Source of the DNA: a bacterium
GTDB taxonomy: Bacteria; Sysuimicrobiota; Sysuimicrobiia; Sysuimicrobiales; Segetimicrobiaceae
Reading direction: 5' to 3'
DNA length: 37,495 nucleotides
Assembly (NCBI GenBank): GCA_035703895.1
Contig: DASSXJ010000152.1
Span: 1-37,495, forward strand
Shown here: positions 20,989 through 29,462 of the stretch, in pieces
How positions within the stretch are numbered: position 1 is the first letter of the stretch
Layout of the letters: the number at the start of each line of letters is the position of its first letter
Program-made: the position numbers and the translations under genes
The notes under the pieces: generated by a model
What the model saw: the letters and a program-made list of their open reading frames with translations, nothing else
The model's database searches: none
Told to the model about the DNA's origin: nothing

Positions 20989-23427
20989 ATGGGCGACACC
21001 TACGATCCCAAGCACATCGAGGCGAAGTGGCAGGCCCGCTGGGACGCGGACGGGCTGTACCGCACCCGCGACGACCCGAGCCGGCCCAAGTTCTATTTCC
21101 TGACGATGTACCCGTATCCCAGCGGGGACCTGCACCTGGGTCACTGGTACCCGATGACGCCGTCGGACACCAAGGCCCGCTACCTCCGGATGCGGGGTTA
21201 CAACGTGCTCTTTCCCATCGGGTTCGACGCCTTTGGGCTGCCGGCGGAGAACGCGGCGATCCAGCACGGCATCCATCCATACAAGTGGACGATTGCCAAC
21301 ATCGAGCGCATGCGTGGACAACTGCGCTCGATGGGCGCGATGTTCGACTGGTCTCGGGAGATCGTCACCTGTCAACCCGAGTACTACACCTGGAACCAGT
21401 GGTTTTTCCTGAAGTTCTACGAGGCGGGGCTGGCGTACCGTGCCTTCGCGGCGGTCGATTGGTGTCCCAACGACAACACGACGCTCGCCCGCGAGCAGGT
21501 CATCGGGCCCGATCGCGTCTGCGAACGCTGCGGGACGCCGGTCATCAAGAAAGACCTCGAGCAGTGGTTCTTCCGGATCACCCGGTACGCGGACGAGTTG
21601 CTCGACTTCAGCAAGATGGACTGGCCGGAGCGGGTGCAGACGCTCCAGCGCAACTGGATCGGCCGGAGCGACGGCGCGGAGATTGTCTACACGAGTGAGC
21701 GGGGCGACCCGATCACGGTGTTCACGACGCGCCCCGACACGCTGTACGGCGCCACGTTCCTCGTGCTGGCACCCGAGCATCCCTTGGTGGAGAAGCTCAC
21801 GACGCCCGAGCACCGGGCCGAGGTTGCCGCCTACGTCCATCGTGCCCGGCGCCAGTCGGAGATCGAGCGGCTGGCCGAGGATCGCGAGAAGACCGGCGTC
21901 TTCATCGGGGCGTTCGCGCGCCATCCGCTGACCAACGCCCGAATCCCCATCTACATCGGAGATTACGTCCTCTTGACGTATGGCACCGGGGCCATTCACG
22001 CGGTGCCGGCGCACGATACTCGCGACTTCGCGTTCGCCCGCAAGTACCGGCTGCCGATCCCGGTGGTGATCGCCCCCCCCGACTGGGACGGCAAACCCCT
22101 CCCCGAGGCGTATGTCGGTGAGGGCGTGATGGTCAACTCGGGCCCGTTCGACGGGACGCCGAGCGACGAGGGGCGCGCGCGTGTGACCGAGGCGCTCGAG
22201 CGAGCCGGCCGCGGCAAGGCCGCCGTGACGTACCGGCTGCGAGACTGGTTGATCAGCCGGCAACGATATTGGGGGACCCCGATTCCCATCATCTATTGTC
22301 CGGGGTGCGGCCCGGTTCCGGTTCCGTACTCAGATCTGCCCGTAGTGCTCCCGGAGGACTCGCAGTTCCTCCCCACAGGCGAATCGCCGCTCAAGCTCGA
22401 CGAACGGTTTCGGCGCACGCGCTGCCCGCGGTGCGGGGGCGCGGCCGAGCGCGAGACCGACACGATGGACACCTTCGTCGATTCGTCCTGGTACCAGTAC
22501 CGATATCTGAGCCCCCACGACGGCGACCGCCCGTTTGACCCTGCCGAGGCCCGAATCTGGGTTCCGGTCGATCAATACACCGGCGGCATTGAGCATGCGG
22601 TGCTGCACCTGATGTACACCCGGTTCTTTACGAAGGCCATGCGCGACATGGGGTTGCTGTCGTTCGATGAGCCGATGCTCCGGCTGTTCAACCAAGGACA
22701 CATCCTCGGGGCCGACGGCAACAAGATGAGCAAGTCACGCGGGAACGTGGCCAATCCGGACGACTATGTCGGCACCATGGGTGCCGATACGGTCCGGACC
22801 TATCTCATGTTCATTGGACCGTGGGACGGCGGAGGCCCGTGGAACCCCCAGGGCATCGAGGGATTGCACCGGTTCCTCCATCGGGTCTGGCATTTAGTGG
22901 TCGACGCGGCGCCGCCCGGCCCGGGCGGCGCCGACGGCGCGGCGACCGTGCGCCGGGTCACCCACCAGACGGTCAAGCGGGTCACCGACGACCTCGAGGC
23001 GTTCCGGTTCAATACGGCGCTCGCGGCGCTGATGGAGTGTACCAATGCGCTCTACCGGGCCCGTGAGCAGGGCGCGGCGGGGACAGAGGAATGGTCGCCC
23101 GCGCTGCGGACCATGGTGCTCATGCTGGCCCCGTTCGCGCCGCACCTCGCCGAAGAGCTCTGGGCACAGCTGGGAGAGTCGTACAGCGTGCACCAGCAGG
23201 CCTGGCCCGCGTGGGATCCGGAGGCGGTGCGGGAGGACACGGTCACGCTCGTGCTGCAGGTGAACGGCCGGGTCCGGGATCGGGTCCAGGTGCCGGCCGG
23301 CCTGGACGAGGCGCATCTGCGGGAGACCGCCCTCGCGAGCGAAAAGGTGCGAAAGTTCATCGACGGGATGCAGGTTCAGGACGTGATCGTGGTCCGCGGG
23401 AAACTTGTGAACGTCGTGGTGCGCTGA
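20989..23427 (+). CDS. leuS: Leucyl-tRNA synthetase
   Basis: This 812-residue class I synthetase is of normal bacterial length. The HIGH motif is HLGH (His49-His52), preceded by MYPYPSGDLHLGHWYPM, which is characteristic of LeuRS. KMSKS is at residues 579-583 (GADGNKMSKSRGN). The CP1 editing domain (~residues 220-390) contains FTTRPDTLYGATF and HDTRDFAFARKY, the Thr-rich loop and Asp needed to hydrolyse mischarged tRNA. Paired CxxC zinc sites are seen (CERC; CPGC and CPRC). The C-terminal tRNA-binding domain ends VRGKLVNVVVR. The 55-bp leader is too short for a T-box, and no clear Shine-Dalgarno precedes the ATG. Confidence 0.98.
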   Translation: MGDTYDPKHIEAKWQARWDADGLYRTRDDPSRPKFYFLTMYPYPSGDLHLGHWYPMTPSDTKARYLRMRGYNVLFPIGFDAFGLPAENAAIQHGIHPYKWTIANIERMRGQLRSMGAMFDWSREIVTCQPEYYTWNQWFFLKFYEAGLAYRAFAAVDWCPNDNTTLAREQVIGPDRVCERCGTPVIKKDLEQWFFRITRYADELLDFSKMDWPERVQTLQRNWIGRSDGAEIVYTSERGDPITVFTTRPDTLYGATFLVLAPEHPLVEKLTTPEHRAEVAAYVHRARRQSEIERLAEDREKTGVFIGAFARHPLTNARIPIYIGDYVLLTYGTGAIHAVPAHDTRDFAFARKYRLPIPVVIAPPDWDGKPLPEAYVGEGVMVNSGPFDGTPSDEGRARVTEALERAGRGKAAVTYRLRDWLISRQRYWGTPIPIIYCPGCGPVPVPYSDLPVVLPEDSQFLPTGESPLKLDERFRRTRCPRCGGAAERETDTMDTFVDSSWYQYRYLSPHDGDRPFDPAEARIWVPVDQYTGGIEHAVLHLMYTRFFTKAMRDMGLLSFDEPMLRLFNQGHILGADGNKMSKSRGNVANPDDYVGTMGADTVRTYLMFIGPWDGGGPWNPQGIEGLHRFLHRVWHLVVDAAPPGPGGADGAATVRRVTHQTVKRVTDDLEAFRFNTALAALMECTNALYRAREQGAAGTEEWSPALRTMVLMLAPFAPHLAEELWAQLGESYSVHQQAWPAWDPEAVREDTVTLVLQVNGRVRDRVQVPAGLDEAHLRETALASEKVRKFIDGMQVQDVIVVRGKLVNVVVR

Positions 23428-23473
23428 GAGGACGGAGGAACTTTTCGCCGGCCTGCTTCGTCTGTATACGGGA

Positions 23474-24097
23474 ATGGGCAGGCTGGCCGTGATGGCGCCG
23501 ATGGCGCAACCTGGCATCATCCGCCCGGGACAGTACACGCCGGAAGAGCTGGCGCGCTACGAGGCCATCGTGCACCGCTACGCGCGCCACGTGTACAACA
23601 TCGCCTACCGGATGGTGGGCAACGAGGCGGACGCCAGAGACCTGTCTCAAGAAGCGTTCCTGCGCGTCTACCGAGCGTTGCGGCGCGTCGAGCCCGGGGC
23701 CCCGCTGGAGAGCTGGCTCTACCGGATCGTCAGCAACCTGTATATCGACCTTCTCCGGAAGCGCCCCCGGTCCCGGGTGGAGTCGCTCGACGTGCCGATG
23801 GACACTCCGCGCGGTGAAGTGCTGCGGGAGTTCCCCGACAGCACCTCGAGCCCGGAAGCGATCTTGGAGCGGGAACACCTCGACGGCGCGATCCAGCGCG
23901 CGTTGGGAACGCTCAGCGAGGAGCTCAGGTTGGTCGTGGTGCTGAGTGATATCGAAGGGTTTGCGTACGAGGAGATCGCCGCGATCCTGCGCGTGCCGCT
24001 CGGGACGGTGAAGTCCCGCCTGCATCGGGCGCGGCAGATTCTCCAGCAGCGGTTGGCGCCGTACATCGAGGCCCGGAAGCGAGGATGGGAGGGATGA
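23474..24097 (+). CDS. ECF sigma factor (RpoE/SigW-like)
   Basis: This 207-residue sigma factor has region 2 (YRMVGNEADARDLSQEAFLR with VYRAL) and region 4 (LSEELRLVVVLSDIEGFAYE, then EIAAILRVPLGTVKSRLHRA). An N-terminal extension of ~30 residues precedes region 2; Met7 is a possible alternative start. Its stop overlaps the start of the anti-sigma gene, and an RseB-like gene follows, the classic order of an RpoE-type envelope-stress regulator with its partners. It should be released when the membrane anti-sigma is inactivated, then transcribe envelope repair genes and probably its own operon. No autoregulated promoter could be identified by eye in the 46 bp after leuS. Confidence 0.95.
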   Translation: MGRLAVMAPMAQPGIIRPGQYTPEELARYEAIVHRYARHVYNIAYRMVGNEADARDLSQEAFLRVYRALRRVEPGAPLESWLYRIVSNLYIDLLRKRPRSRVESLDVPMDTPRGEVLREFPDSTSSPEAILEREHLDGAIQRALGTLSEELRLVVVLSDIEGFAYEEIAAILRVPLGTVKSRLHRARQILQQRLAPYIEARKRGWEG

Positions 24098-24609
24098 AGC
24101 TCAATCATCACCGCGCGGGGCACCTCCTCTCGCCGTACCTTGACGGCGAGCTGCTCCCCCAGGAAGCGGTCGCGGTCCAGGACCACCTCCTGGAGTGTGC
24201 CGTGTGCCGCGCGGCCTATGATCGTCTCCGCGCCACCAAGACGCTCCTGGGCGAGCTGCCGGTCGCGGAGCCCCCGGCCGAGTTCTGGACTACCCTGCGG
24301 GCGCCCCGGGGGTCCTGGTTCCCACTAAGGACGCCGCTCCCGCTGCGCTGGCCGGCGCTTCGCCGCCGGGTCGCATGGGTCGCCGCCGCGGGGATTGTGG
24401 TGCTCGCCCTGGCTCTGGCCCCGTGGATCAAAGGCAGCGTGGACCGGCTGCACGCCGCCGAGATCGGGGTGGATCTGTACGTTCGCGAGCACGCGCTCCA
24501 GATGAGCACCCAGCCGTTGACCGATCGGGCGTTTCTCGGCGTGGTCGCAGGCGACTCGGACCTGGTGCTCGTGGGGGAGTCGGCTCGCCCCGGGGAGACG
24601 GCGCCATGA
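24094..24609 (+). CDS. Membrane anti-sigma factor with HxxxCxxC zinc finger
   Basis: The chosen ATG overlaps the sigma factor stop (ATGA) and gives 171 residues; an ATG at 24085 would add three. The N-terminal cytoplasmic domain is of the zf-HC2 anti-sigma type: YLDGELLPQEAVAVQDHLLE followed by CAVC, forming the HxxxCxxC zinc motif that grips the sigma factor. A single transmembrane helix (residues ~90-107, VAWVAAAGIVVLALALAP) leads to a short extracytoplasmic tail. This fits control of the upstream ECF factor by sequestration at the membrane, with regulated proteolysis or a redox change of the zinc site as possible triggers. Confidence 0.92.
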   Translation: MKLNHHRAGHLLSPYLDGELLPQEAVAVQDHLLECAVCRAAYDRLRATKTLLGELPVAEPPAEFWTTLRAPRGSWFPLRTPLPLRWPALRRRVAWVAAAGIVVLALALAPWIKGSVDRLHAAEIGVDLYVREHALQMSTQPLTDRAFLGVVAGDSDLVLVGESARPGETAP

Positions 24610-25928
24610 TCCTGGCCCGCATGAGCCGCGCGCTCGCGATCTCAGCGGTGCTCGTTCTTGTGGCGGCGGAGGTGAACTTTGCCGCGCCCCCGGGCCCTCC
24701 CGCGCTCGCGCCCGCGCGGATCTTGCAGCTGGCGCTCGACGCTCCCCGCCTCGTGGACTACGAGGGGACGAAGGTGGTGACCGCGCTCAGGGGAGGGCGG
24801 ATGGAGACGATCACGGTCGCGGAGTCTCACAAGCGGCCCGACTCGATCCGTCTGGAGTACCTCTCGCCGGAGGATCTGGCCGGCCGGCTGATCGTGGACA
24901 ACGGCGCGGTGACCTGGCACTACGAGCCCCGGCTGAACATGGCGTTCGAGGGACCCACTCTTGAGGGCGGCGTCTTGAGCCGGGATCTCACCATGCTGCT
25001 GCGCAACTACCGAGTGACCGCGCTCGGCGTCGAGGACGTGATCGGGCGCCAGGCCTATGTCATCGCCCTCGATCCCGTCAAGTCCGGGGTGCGGCGCCAG
25101 CTGTGGGTGGATCGCGCCACCGGGACCGTGCTGCGCAGCGAGGAACGGGATCCGTCGCGGGGCGTAATCCTCAGCACCTACTTTTCGCGCATCAGCTTCA
25201 GCCTGAATCAGCCAGAGGCGTACTTCCAGTTTCGGATGCCGGCCGGGGCTAGGCTGTTCAAGATGTTTGCGACCGAGGCGGGCTCGACGAGCCCGGCCGC
25301 TCTCCAGGCCCGGGTGCGGTTCCCGGTGCTCATCCCTCCCGTGCTCCCCGAGGGGTACACGTTCCGGGGCGGGGCGCTGAGCCGGTTCGGGAGCCTCGAA
25401 TCGGTGTACCTCCGCTACAGCAACGGCGGCAACCTCATCTCGTTCTTTGAGGCGCCTGCGGGATCGATCGGATGGCCGTCGGCAGGGCAGCGGACCACGG
25501 TCGAAGGGCGGCCGGCGCGGCTCGTCGATCTCGGATACTTTCGGGTGTTGATCTGGGAGCAGCGTGGCCTCCGCGTGACAGCGGTGGGCACGGCTCCGAC
25601 CGAGACGCTGCTGACCGTGGCCGGACACATCGCCGCCGGGCGGGAGCAGGCGCTGGTCCACGACGTCTCGACCAGGATCCAGAGTGATCCCACGACGGTC
25701 AGCAAGCTCCGTGGTGAGGGGCTGACCTTTCCCGAAGTCGCGCGGACGATCGTGCTCTCCCAGCGGCTCGGCACGGATCTGCCCACCACCGTTCGGTTCG
25801 TCCGAGGGAGCATGACCGCGACCGACCTGGCCGGCAAGTTGGGGATGCGGCCGGAGACGCTCCAGAAGACAGTGGAGCAGGCCGCCGGTGAGCTCAAGGG
25901 CATTCCCGCGCTTAAGCCACCGCGTTGA
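24606..25928 (+). CDS. RseB/MucB-like periplasmic sigma-regulatory protein
   Basis: This 440-residue protein starts at an ATG overlapping the anti-sigma stop. A signal peptide (residues ~6-26, MSRALAISAVLVLVAAEVNF) is followed by a LolA/RseB-like beta domain: VDYEGTKVVTALRGGRMETI, then RLEYLSPEDLAGRLIVDNG and YVIALDPVKSGVRRQLWVD. The second half (LPEGYTFRGGALSRFGSLES) resembles the MucB C-terminal domain. RseB proteins bind the anti-sigma outside the membrane and shield it from proteolysis until misfolded envelope components titrate them away. An odd feature is the C-terminal ~35 residues, where TATDLAGKLGMRPETLQKTV reads like a helix-turn-helix despite the export signal; it is more likely a helical pair than a DNA-binding unit. 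Confidence 0.82.
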   Translation: MILARMSRALAISAVLVLVAAEVNFAAPPGPPALAPARILQLALDAPRLVDYEGTKVVTALRGGRMETITVAESHKRPDSIRLEYLSPEDLAGRLIVDNGAVTWHYEPRLNMAFEGPTLEGGVLSRDLTMLLRNYRVTALGVEDVIGRQAYVIALDPVKSGVRRQLWVDRATGTVLRSEERDPSRGVILSTYFSRISFSLNQPEAYFQFRMPAGARLFKMFATEAGSTSPAALQARVRFPVLIPPVLPEGYTFRGGALSRFGSLESVYLRYSNGGNLISFFEAPAGSIGWPSAGQRTTVEGRPARLVDLGYFRVLIWEQRGLRVTAVGTAPTETLLTVAGHIAAGREQALVHDVSTRIQSDPTTVSKLRGEGLTFPEVARTIVLSQRLGTDLPTTVRFVRGSMTATDLAGKLGMRPETLQKTVEQAAGELKGIPALKPPR

Positions 25929-26017
25929 CCGATCCGGGGGCGTCATGTCGGCGCCCCCTCGCCGGCCGGCGCGCCGCCCGAGGAACCTTTTCGCGCCTCT
26001 GCCACGTTACTCTAGAC

Positions 26018-26941
26018 ATGACGCGGTCCTTCGCACGACGCCATGCTGCGCTCGCCGGGCTCCTCGCCGTGCTGGTCACCGGTCCGCTGGTCACCGCGGC
26101 CTCGGTTGCCGGAACGCCGGCACCGCTTTCCAAGGGTTGGGGCTGGATGCTCGCCGCCGGGACCGTCTCCGGCGTGGATCCCAACGCCCGCACGGCAACG
26201 CTGGCGATCGCTGGGCAGGGCCGGCTCGAGACGTCTGAAGGCGGAGGCAACTGGCGCCGCCAGTTGGTGACCGGTTCTCAGCTCGTGCACCTGCTGCCGG
26301 AGACGGTGATCGCGGACGGCGGCGACGAACCCGCGACGCTTGCGGCGATTCACCCCGGCGCTCCCGCCTCGGTGTGGGGGGTCGTGAAACCGGATGCCTC
26401 CGTGCTCGGGCTCAAGGTTCTGATGACGCCCCCAGTTCCCCGTCAGTCGCCCGCGTTCTCCCTCACCACGTCACGGCCGGGTGGCGTGTCGGGAGCGGTG
26501 CTCCGCTCGTCGGGCGGGATGCTCGAGCTGGTGAGCGCCCAGGGAGCCCGCCGGAGCGTCATCGTGACCGGGGCCACGACCGTGCGGAAGGCGTCCGGGA
26601 TCGTCACAGCGGCCATGATCGCGCCGTACGATGTCGTGCGGGTAGACGGGGCGGTCAACGCCGACGGCAGCGTCGCGGCGACTCGCATCGAGGTGGAGCT
26701 GGAGGCGGCCGCTGCCGCGAAGGTGTCCGGCCCGTTGGATCAGGTCTTTCAGGAGCTCGAAGGCCTGGTCGTGGGCGGCGTGCTGGTCCCGATTCCCACG
26801 GGGTGCTACTTCATCAAGGGATCCGGGCCCGGGGCGTTCAAGCAGTTGACGCCCGGACAACCGGTGACCGTGTACGGCGTGCCGATCTCCGCCGGGACCG
26901 CATTCGTGGGCCTGCGCGCGCGCGTCATCGTCTGGCGGTAG
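26018..26941 (+). CDS. Exported protein with DUF5666-like repeats
   Basis: The ATG at 26018 gives 307 residues with a signal peptide (RRHAALAGLLAVLVTGPLVT...ASVAG). A TTG at 25925 overlapping the RseB-like stop would add 31 non-signal residues and is less likely. The mature protein is made of short beta units: TVSGVDPNARTATLAIAGQG, PASVWGVVKPDASVLGLKVL and VRVDGAVNADGSVAATRIEV. They resemble the DUF5666 OB-like repeats of unknown function in secreted proteins. A Cys (GCYFIKG) is present near the C-terminus. It lies 89 bp after the RseB-like gene and may belong to the same envelope-stress transcript. No Shine-Dalgarno is evident before the ATG. Confidence 0.72.
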   Translation: MTRSFARRHAALAGLLAVLVTGPLVTAASVAGTPAPLSKGWGWMLAAGTVSGVDPNARTATLAIAGQGRLETSEGGGNWRRQLVTGSQLVHLLPETVIADGGDEPATLAAIHPGAPASVWGVVKPDASVLGLKVLMTPPVPRQSPAFSLTTSRPGGVSGAVLRSSGGMLELVSAQGARRSVIVTGATTVRKASGIVTAAMIAPYDVVRVDGAVNADGSVAATRIEVELEAAAAAKVSGPLDQVFQELEGLVVGGVLVPIPTGCYFIKGSGPGAFKQLTPGQPVTVYGVPISAGTAFVGLRARVIVWR

Positions 26942-26975
26942 ACGCTCGGAACGTTCTCTCACGGGTGGTGCGCTC

Positions 26976-27275
26976 GTGGAGATCCGCGTCCTACAGAGGC
27001 AGATCGAGGCCACGTTCGGGACGCGCGATCGATCCCGAGGCGCCGATGGGACGTTTCGTCGCCTCGTCGAGGAAGTCGGGGAGGTGGCCAAGGCGCTCCG
27101 CGCCGCGGATCGATCCGCGCTCACCCTCGAACTTGCCGATGTCGTCGCGTGGACTCTGAGCGTGGCGGCGTTGCACGGGATCGATCTGGACGGCGCGCTC
27201 GAGCGGTTCAGCCGAGGATGCCCGCGCTGCGGCGCGTCCCCCTGTCGCTGTCCCGCCGATCCCGGCGTCCTCTGA
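26976..27275 (+). CDS. MazG-like nucleotide pyrophosphohydrolase with Cys-rich tail
   Basis: This 99-residue protein starts at GTG. The MazG helical fold is indicated by RLVEEVGEVAKALRA (the ExxE metal site) and LELADVVAWTLSVAALHGID (the ExxD site), which together bind the Mg2+ ions used to hydrolyse NTPs to NMP and pyrophosphate. It is a single-domain version, whereas E. coli MazG has two domains. The last ~18 residues contain CPRCGASPCRCP, a zinc-knuckle-like tail appended after the core. Likely roles are house-cleaning of non-canonical nucleotides or control of (p)ppGpp levels. It is convergent with speB, with a gap of only 14 bp. Confidence 0.85.
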   Translation: MEIRVLQRQIEATFGTRDRSRGADGTFRRLVEEVGEVAKALRAADRSALTLELADVVAWTLSVAALHGIDLDGALERFSRGCPRCGASPCRCPADPGVL

Positions 27276-27289
27276 CCCCGGCGCGTGCC

Positions 27290-28117
27290 TCACGAATCCC
27301 GAGGAGCGAAGAGCAGGAGCATGTCCCGCACGAGAGACGCGGCGATGACCGGGGTGCGCCCTCCGGGATCCCAGGGTGGGGCCACCTCGACGATGTCCAT
27401 CCCGACAATGTGGTGGCCGCTCAGGCTGCGCAGCGCGGCGAAGAGCTCGGGATACACCGCCCCGTCCGGTTCAGGGTTGCCGGTTCCCGGTGCCACCGAC
27501 GGATCGAGCACGTCGATATCGACGCTGAGATACAGCGGCCGCGACCGAAGCGTCGCCAGCAATGGGTCCGGAAGGGACACTCCGCGGGACACGTGCAGGC
27601 TGCGCGACCGCGCGAGAGCGAACTCCTCCCGGGTTCCCGCGCGGATCCCCAACTGCACGAGCGGGCATCCTTCGTCCAGGATCCGGCGCATCACCGTCGC
27701 ATGGCCGATGGGGTGTCCCTGATACGCGTCTCGCAGGTCGGTGTGTGCATCCCACTGGATGACGACGAGGTCATGGTGGCGCGCGATCAGGGCCTGGACC
27801 GCGCCCAGCGTGATCGTGTGCTCGCCCCCCAGCAGGAACGGGAGGCCGGGGCCGAGGTGGCGGCGGATCGCCCGGACCATGGCTGCGGGATCGAGGGTTT
27901 CCAGTTGAAGGTCGCCGCCGTCGACGAACGGCAGGTGCTCGAGGTCGCGGTCGATGAGGGGACTGTACGTCTCGATGCTCTCCGACGCCCAACGGATCGC
28001 CGTCGGGCCCCACCGGCTGCCCCTGCGAAACGACGAGGTCGCATCGTAGGGAACGCCGATGAGCGTGGGGGCGGGCCCGGGCACCTCCCCGGGAGCGCGC
28101 GAGGCCAGGAAGGTCAC
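27290..28117 (-). CDS. speB: Agmatinase-type ureohydrolase (SpeB family)
   Basis: This 275-residue protein starts at a GTG overlapping the speE stop (GTGA). Manganese-binding motifs of the arginase/agmatinase family are all present: GGEHTITLG, then VIQWDAHTDLRDAY, and later LSVDIDVLDPS. The N-terminal GVPYDATSSFRRGSRWGP is typical of agmatinases and archaeal members. It removes urea from agmatine to give putrescine. As the partner of SpeE in organisms using the agmatine route, it may instead act on N1-aminopropylagmatine to give spermidine directly. It is the last gene of a three-gene polyamine operon headed by an arginine decarboxylase, so its substrate should derive from arginine. Which of the two substrates it uses cannot be read from the sequence. 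Confidence 0.9.
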   Translation of the reverse strand: MTFLASRAPGEVPGPAPTLIGVPYDATSSFRRGSRWGPTAIRWASESIETYSPLIDRDLEHLPFVDGGDLQLETLDPAAMVRAIRRHLGPGLPFLLGGEHTITLGAVQALIARHHDLVVIQWDAHTDLRDAYQGHPIGHATVMRRILDEGCPLVQLGIRAGTREEFALARSRSLHVSRGVSLPDPLLATLRSRPLYLSVDIDVLDPSVAPGTGNPEPDGAVYPELFAALRSLSGHHIVGMDIVEVAPPWDPGGRTPVIAASLVRDMLLLFAPRDS

Positions 28118-28962
28118 TCGGCCTCGATGTCGCCCCGCAGGTACGGAGGCAGGTCGAACGCAGCGTGGTGCCTGGAGGGCGTGTAGTATTTGAGCGCGAA
28201 TCCCGCCACCCGCCGTGCGATGTCGACGTCCCGAACCCGCGCCGGGTCGGGCGCCAGACTTCCGATCGTGAACGACCAGAGGACGCCGGGGTACGCCATC
28301 ACCGTCGCGACACACGTCCGGATGACAGGAAACGACGGACGCAGATGCCGCCGTACCATCCGGACCAGTTCCTGCTGATACACCGCGGACCCGGATTGCG
28401 CGACCACCATGCCGTCGGGTCCGAGACGGCGCGCCACCTGGGCGTAGAACTCCTCCGCGAACAGCCCGATCGCAGGGCCTTCGGGGTCGGTGGAGTCGAT
28501 CAGCACCACATCGAACTGGTCGGTGGTCTCGCGCACGTACGCGATCCCGTCGCCGATCACGAGCGCAGTGCGGGGATCCTCGAAGGCGCGGCCGCAGATC
28601 GCCGGGAGGTACTCCCGACCTGCCCGGATCACTGCTTCATCGATCTCGACCATCGTGACCCGCTCGACCGGGTGCTTGAGGACTTCCTCGAGCAGCCCGC
28701 CATCGCCCCCGCCAATAATGAGGACGTGCCGGGGGGCCGGATGCGTGCACAGAGCCGGGTGGGCCAGCATCTCGTGGTATACGAATTCGTCACCCTCGGT
28801 CGTTTGCACGGCGCCATCGAGGACGAGCATCCGGCCGAACAGCGGGCTTTCGTAGACCTCGAGGTACTGGAACGGCGTGCGTTCCTCGTGGATCCTCCGG
28901 GTGACCCGGAACGCGGCGGTGACGTCCACCGCGCCCTGATCGACGATCCACGCCCCTTTCAT
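28114..28962 (-). CDS. speE: Spermidine synthase / agmatine aminopropyltransferase
   Basis: This 282-residue protein starts at an ATG overlapping the upstream decarboxylase stop. The aminopropyltransferase fold is clear: FQYLEVYESPLFGRMLVLDG, the pattern GDEFVYHEMLAHPAL, the decarboxylated-SAM-binding loop VLIIGGGDGGLLEEVLKH, VEIDEAVIRAGREYLP, and the catalytic Asp region VVLIDSTDPEGPA. The enzyme transfers the aminopropyl group of decarboxylated S-adenosylmethionine to putrescine or, in thermophile and archaeal versions, to agmatine. The decarboxylated SAM needs SpeD, whose gene is not in this window. The length is normal. Position between arginine decarboxylase and ureohydrolase fits either route to spermidine. 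Confidence 0.95.
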   Translation of the reverse strand: MKGAWIVDQGAVDVTAAFRVTRRIHEERTPFQYLEVYESPLFGRMLVLDGAVQTTEGDEFVYHEMLAHPALCTHPAPRHVLIIGGGDGGLLEEVLKHPVERVTMVEIDEAVIRAGREYLPAICGRAFEDPRTALVIGDGIAYVRETTDQFDVVLIDSTDPEGPAIGLFAEEFYAQVARRLGPDGMVVAQSGSAVYQQELVRMVRRHLRPSFPVIRTCVATVMAYPGVLWSFTIGSLAPDPARVRDVDIARRVAGFALKYYTPSRHHAAFDLPPYLRGDIEAE

Positions 28963-29438
28963 CGGGGGAGGCCGGTCGAGGTCGGCCAGAACAGCGCCAC
29001 CGCGACCGCGCATCCGGCCCGTTCCACCGTGTGCTCTGCCACGGTCGTGATCAGCTCGTCCAACACGAGTCCGCGAATGCGAAACCCCTCTTCGAGCATG
29101 CGGCGCACGGCCCCGTCCACGTCTGCGCCGGAGGTGTGCGCCGTGTGCTCCATGATCACCCCGTACCGTTCGCGAGAGATCCCGACACCGATTGCAGCGG
29201 CGATGCGATCCCCGGCCCGGGAGCTCGCGATGCGCGCGTACACTGCGGGGAGGAGCAGCCCTGGGGGATACCGGGGCAGATCGATGACCCGTGCGCCGGG
29301 GGGCATGATGCTTGTGACGCGGATGAAGTTGATGTCGGCGACGCCGGCGTCCTGGAGCGCCCGGTCGAACGCATTGAGTTCCGTGGTGCCCTCGCCGTGT
29401 CCGGCGACGAGTGAGACGGCTTTCGGGGACTGCCACAT
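28959..29438 (-). CDS. pdaD: Pyruvoyl-dependent arginine decarboxylase
   Basis: This 159-residue protein has the PvlArgDC pattern: LVAGHGEGTTELNAFDRALQ, then INFIRVTSIMPPGARV. In the family the proenzyme cleaves itself before the Ser of the VSSIMPP sequence, and that Ser becomes the pyruvoyl cofactor. Here the site reads VT-SIMPP, which puts cleavage between Thr42 and Ser43 and leaves a 42-residue beta chain. The Glu in GVIMEHTAHTSG resembles the conserved proton donor. The enzyme converts arginine to agmatine in the cytoplasm. The Thr in place of the usual Ser before the cleavage site is unusual but conservative. No good Shine-Dalgarno precedes the ATG; the length of homologues supports this start. 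It heads the polyamine operon. Confidence 0.92.
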   Translation of the reverse strand: MWQSPKAVSLVAGHGEGTTELNAFDRALQDAGVADINFIRVTSIMPPGARVIDLPRYPPGLLLPAVYARIASSRAGDRIAAAIGVGISRERYGVIMEHTAHTSGADVDGAVRRMLEEGFRIRGLVLDELITTVAEHTVERAGCAVAVALFWPTSTGLPR

Positions 29439-29451
29439 GCGGCTAGATATT

Positions 29452-29462
29452 CCACCAGGTGG
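29452..29462. promoter_or_regulatory. Small dyad in the spe/liv divergent region
   Basis: CCACC-A-GGTGG is a perfect 5-bp dyad 14 bp upstream of the arginine decarboxylase start, in the 140-bp divergent gap shared with livG. It is short and GC-rich, so chance is possible. No other signal in this gap is convincing. Confidence 0.25.

Noticed and set aside
20941-22263. A 440-codon minus-strand frame opposite leuS
   Set aside because: leuS has all catalytic motifs in its frame; the antisense frame shows no recognisable fold.
25725-25925. DNA-binding domain at the C-terminus of the RseB-like protein
   Set aside because: The protein has a signal peptide, so the HTH-like helices would be outside the cytoplasm; a helical protein-protein element is more likely.
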